From the NCBI GenBank assembly GCA_900767695.1, contig CAAGAC010000117.1, positions 1 to 5,865 on the forward strand: a DNA stretch of 5,865 bases, read 5' to 3'. The translations under genes were made by a program, and so were the position numbers. The notes under the pieces are model-generated. The model searched no databases. It was not told the DNA's origin and saw only the letters and a list, made by a program, of their open reading frames with translations. Within the stretch, counting starts at the first letter, position 1, and every line of letters begins with the position of its first letter. Origin of the DNA: an uncultured Succinivibrio sp. (GTDB taxonomy: Bacteria > Pseudomonadota > Gammaproteobacteria > Enterobacterales > Succinivibrionaceae). Below are positions 4,818-5,865 of this stretch, one piece after another.

Positions 4818-5865
4818 ATGATTAAGATTGTCAGACTCGCATACAAATACAAGCTCTGTCCAAAACCTCATCAGGAGAAACTGCTAGCCCAGTTCGGCGG
4901 ATGCTGCAGGTTCGTCTGGAACTACCTGCTCTTCCAGCGCGAGGAGGAGTACCGCGAGTACTTTGAGGAGATCGACGACCGCAAGTGCTGGGGCGAGGAT
5001 CCCTCCTTGGTGAAGAAGCCGACTCCGCTCAAGTTCACTTTCATGGGCAAGCTCCAAAGACTCAAGGAGGATCCTCAGTTCGCCTTCCTAAAGGAATGCA
5101 ACGCCCAGATCCTCCAGCAGAAGGAGCTCGACCTCTACCAGGGCTTCTGCTTCACCTACGACAATTTCAGGAAGCACGTGAAGGCAAGCTTCCCCAAGCC
5201 CAAGAAGAAGGGGCGCTCCTCAGACAGCTTCAGGTACCCGCAGGGCTTCAAGAGCGACGGTGCCAACAGCCGCGTCTACCTGCCCAGGATCGGGTGGGTG
5301 AGGTACCGCAACTCAAGGGATCTTTCATCTGACGCAACGCCCAAGAACATCACTATCACCCACGCCGCCGACGGCTGGTACATGTCCGTGCAGTTCGAGA
5401 AGCAGCACGCGCCAGAGATCACCGAACCAGATCCTGATAACTCGGTCGGCATCGACATGGGATCGAAGTTCTTCGCGACCTTGAGCGACGGCACGCAGCT
5501 TGAGAGCTTCAACAAGCACCTGGACGGAATCGATCGCAGGATCAGCCTGCTTCACAAGAAGCTTGACCGCTCGCTGCCAGGCTCCAGCAACCGCGCAAAG
5601 CTCGTAAAGAAGCTTGCGCTGATGTACAAGCGCAAGTCGGACATAAAGCGCGACCGCATGCACAAGTACTCGACCAAGATCGTCAGGGAGCACGACGTAA
5701 TTGTCGCCGAAGACCTGCAGATCAAGAACATCACGAAATCAGCCAAAGGCACTGTCCATAAGCCCAGCAAGAACATCAATGTCAAGTCCACGCTCAACCG
5801 CATGAACCTGAACGAGAGCTGGGGCGAGTTCTTCAGGCAGGTCGGCTACAAGATGAAGCTCAAGG
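4818..5865 (+). CDS. tnpB: TnpB, IS200/IS605-family RNA-guided endonuclease, 3' truncated
   Basis: An uninterrupted frame of 349 codons runs off the window edge with no stop. TnpB is the transposon-encoded, omega-RNA-guided RuvC nuclease ancestral to Cas12. The N-terminus AYKYKLCPKPHQEKLLAQFGGCCRFVWNYLL (about 8-38) is the classic helix-turn-helix OrfB_IS605 start. A lysine-rich linker follows at 127-133, then YPQGFKSDGANSRVYLPRIG (about 140-159). RuvC-I is VGIDMGSKFFATLSDG with catalytic D213. RuvC-II is HKYSTKIV...VIVAEDLQIKNITKSAKG with catalytic E298. SWGEFFRQVGYK is the usual lead-in to the zinc ribbon. The four zinc cysteines and the RuvC-III aspartate should follow within about 50-80 residues and cannot be assessed. 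No frameshift or stop occurs. No tnpA transposase is seen upstream, so this is either a stand-alone IS1341-type tnpB or one whose tnpA lies outside. The omega RNA would overlap or follow the missing 3' end. Confidence 0.95.
   Translation, partial: MIKIVRLAYKYKLCPKPHQEKLLAQFGGCCRFVWNYLLFQREEEYREYFEEIDDRKCWGEDPSLVKKPTPLKFTFMGKLQRLKEDPQFAFLKECNAQILQQKELDLYQGFCFTYDNFRKHVKASFPKPKKKGRSSDSFRYPQGFKSDGANSRVYLPRIGWVRYRNSRDLSSDATPKNITITHAADGWYMSVQFEKQHAPEITEPDPDNSVGIDMGSKFFATLSDGTQLESFNKHLDGIDRRISLLHKKLDRSLPGSSNRAKLVKKLALMYKRKSDIKRDRMHKYSTKIVREHDVIVAEDLQIKNITKSAKGTVHKPSKNINVKSTLNRMNLNESWGEFFRQVGYKMKLK

Overview
The window looks like one end of a draft Illumina contig from a GC-rich proteobacterium. I judge most of it to be around 60% G+C by eye. 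Bases 1-20 are identical to the 3' end of the Illumina TruSeq universal adapter and are not genomic. The maltose transporter genes are of the enterobacterial type: MalF has a large periplasmic loop, MalG ends in GLTAGGVKG and MalK has the C-terminal regulatory extension. This points to a gammaproteobacterium or a close relative, and a host-associated fermenter is possible. The sequence alone does not fix the genus.

Bases 22-3382 hold parts of a maltose/maltodextrin ABC importer, all on the + strand. They are the C-terminal 129 residues of malG, a complete malK (497-1654) and a complete malF (1733-3382). The order malG-malK-malF is unusual, because malF normally lies directly upstream of malG. 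A strong intrinsic terminator with a UUCG tetraloop (about 1676-1711) separates malK from malF. MalF also uses a visibly different codon set from malK. This malF may therefore be a second copy, a relocated gene or a separately controlled unit. MalF and MalG would form the membrane channel and a MalK dimer would supply ATP hydrolysis. No malE (binding protein) or lamB (porin) is in view.

Bases 3383-4479 hold a short intergenic stretch with an 8-bp inverted repeat, then a 336-residue tyrosine recombinase with a complete catalytic set and a P4-integrase-like C-terminus. It lacks the usual N-terminal arm-binding domain.

Bases 4480-4817 contain no convincing gene. The stretch is rich in hairpins and short TTGCG/CGCAA motifs and becomes AT-rich towards its right end. 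It ends in a small hairpin and a ribosome binding site for the last gene.

Bases 4818-5865 encode the first 349 residues of a TnpB (IS200/IS605-type RNA-guided nuclease). Two RuvC catalytic residues are visible. The zinc ribbon and the third RuvC acid lie beyond the window edge. The right half of the window (3383-5865) is thus a mobile-element zone joined to the transport genes. The TnpB is the clearest RNA-guided component, and its guide RNA would be expected past the right end.
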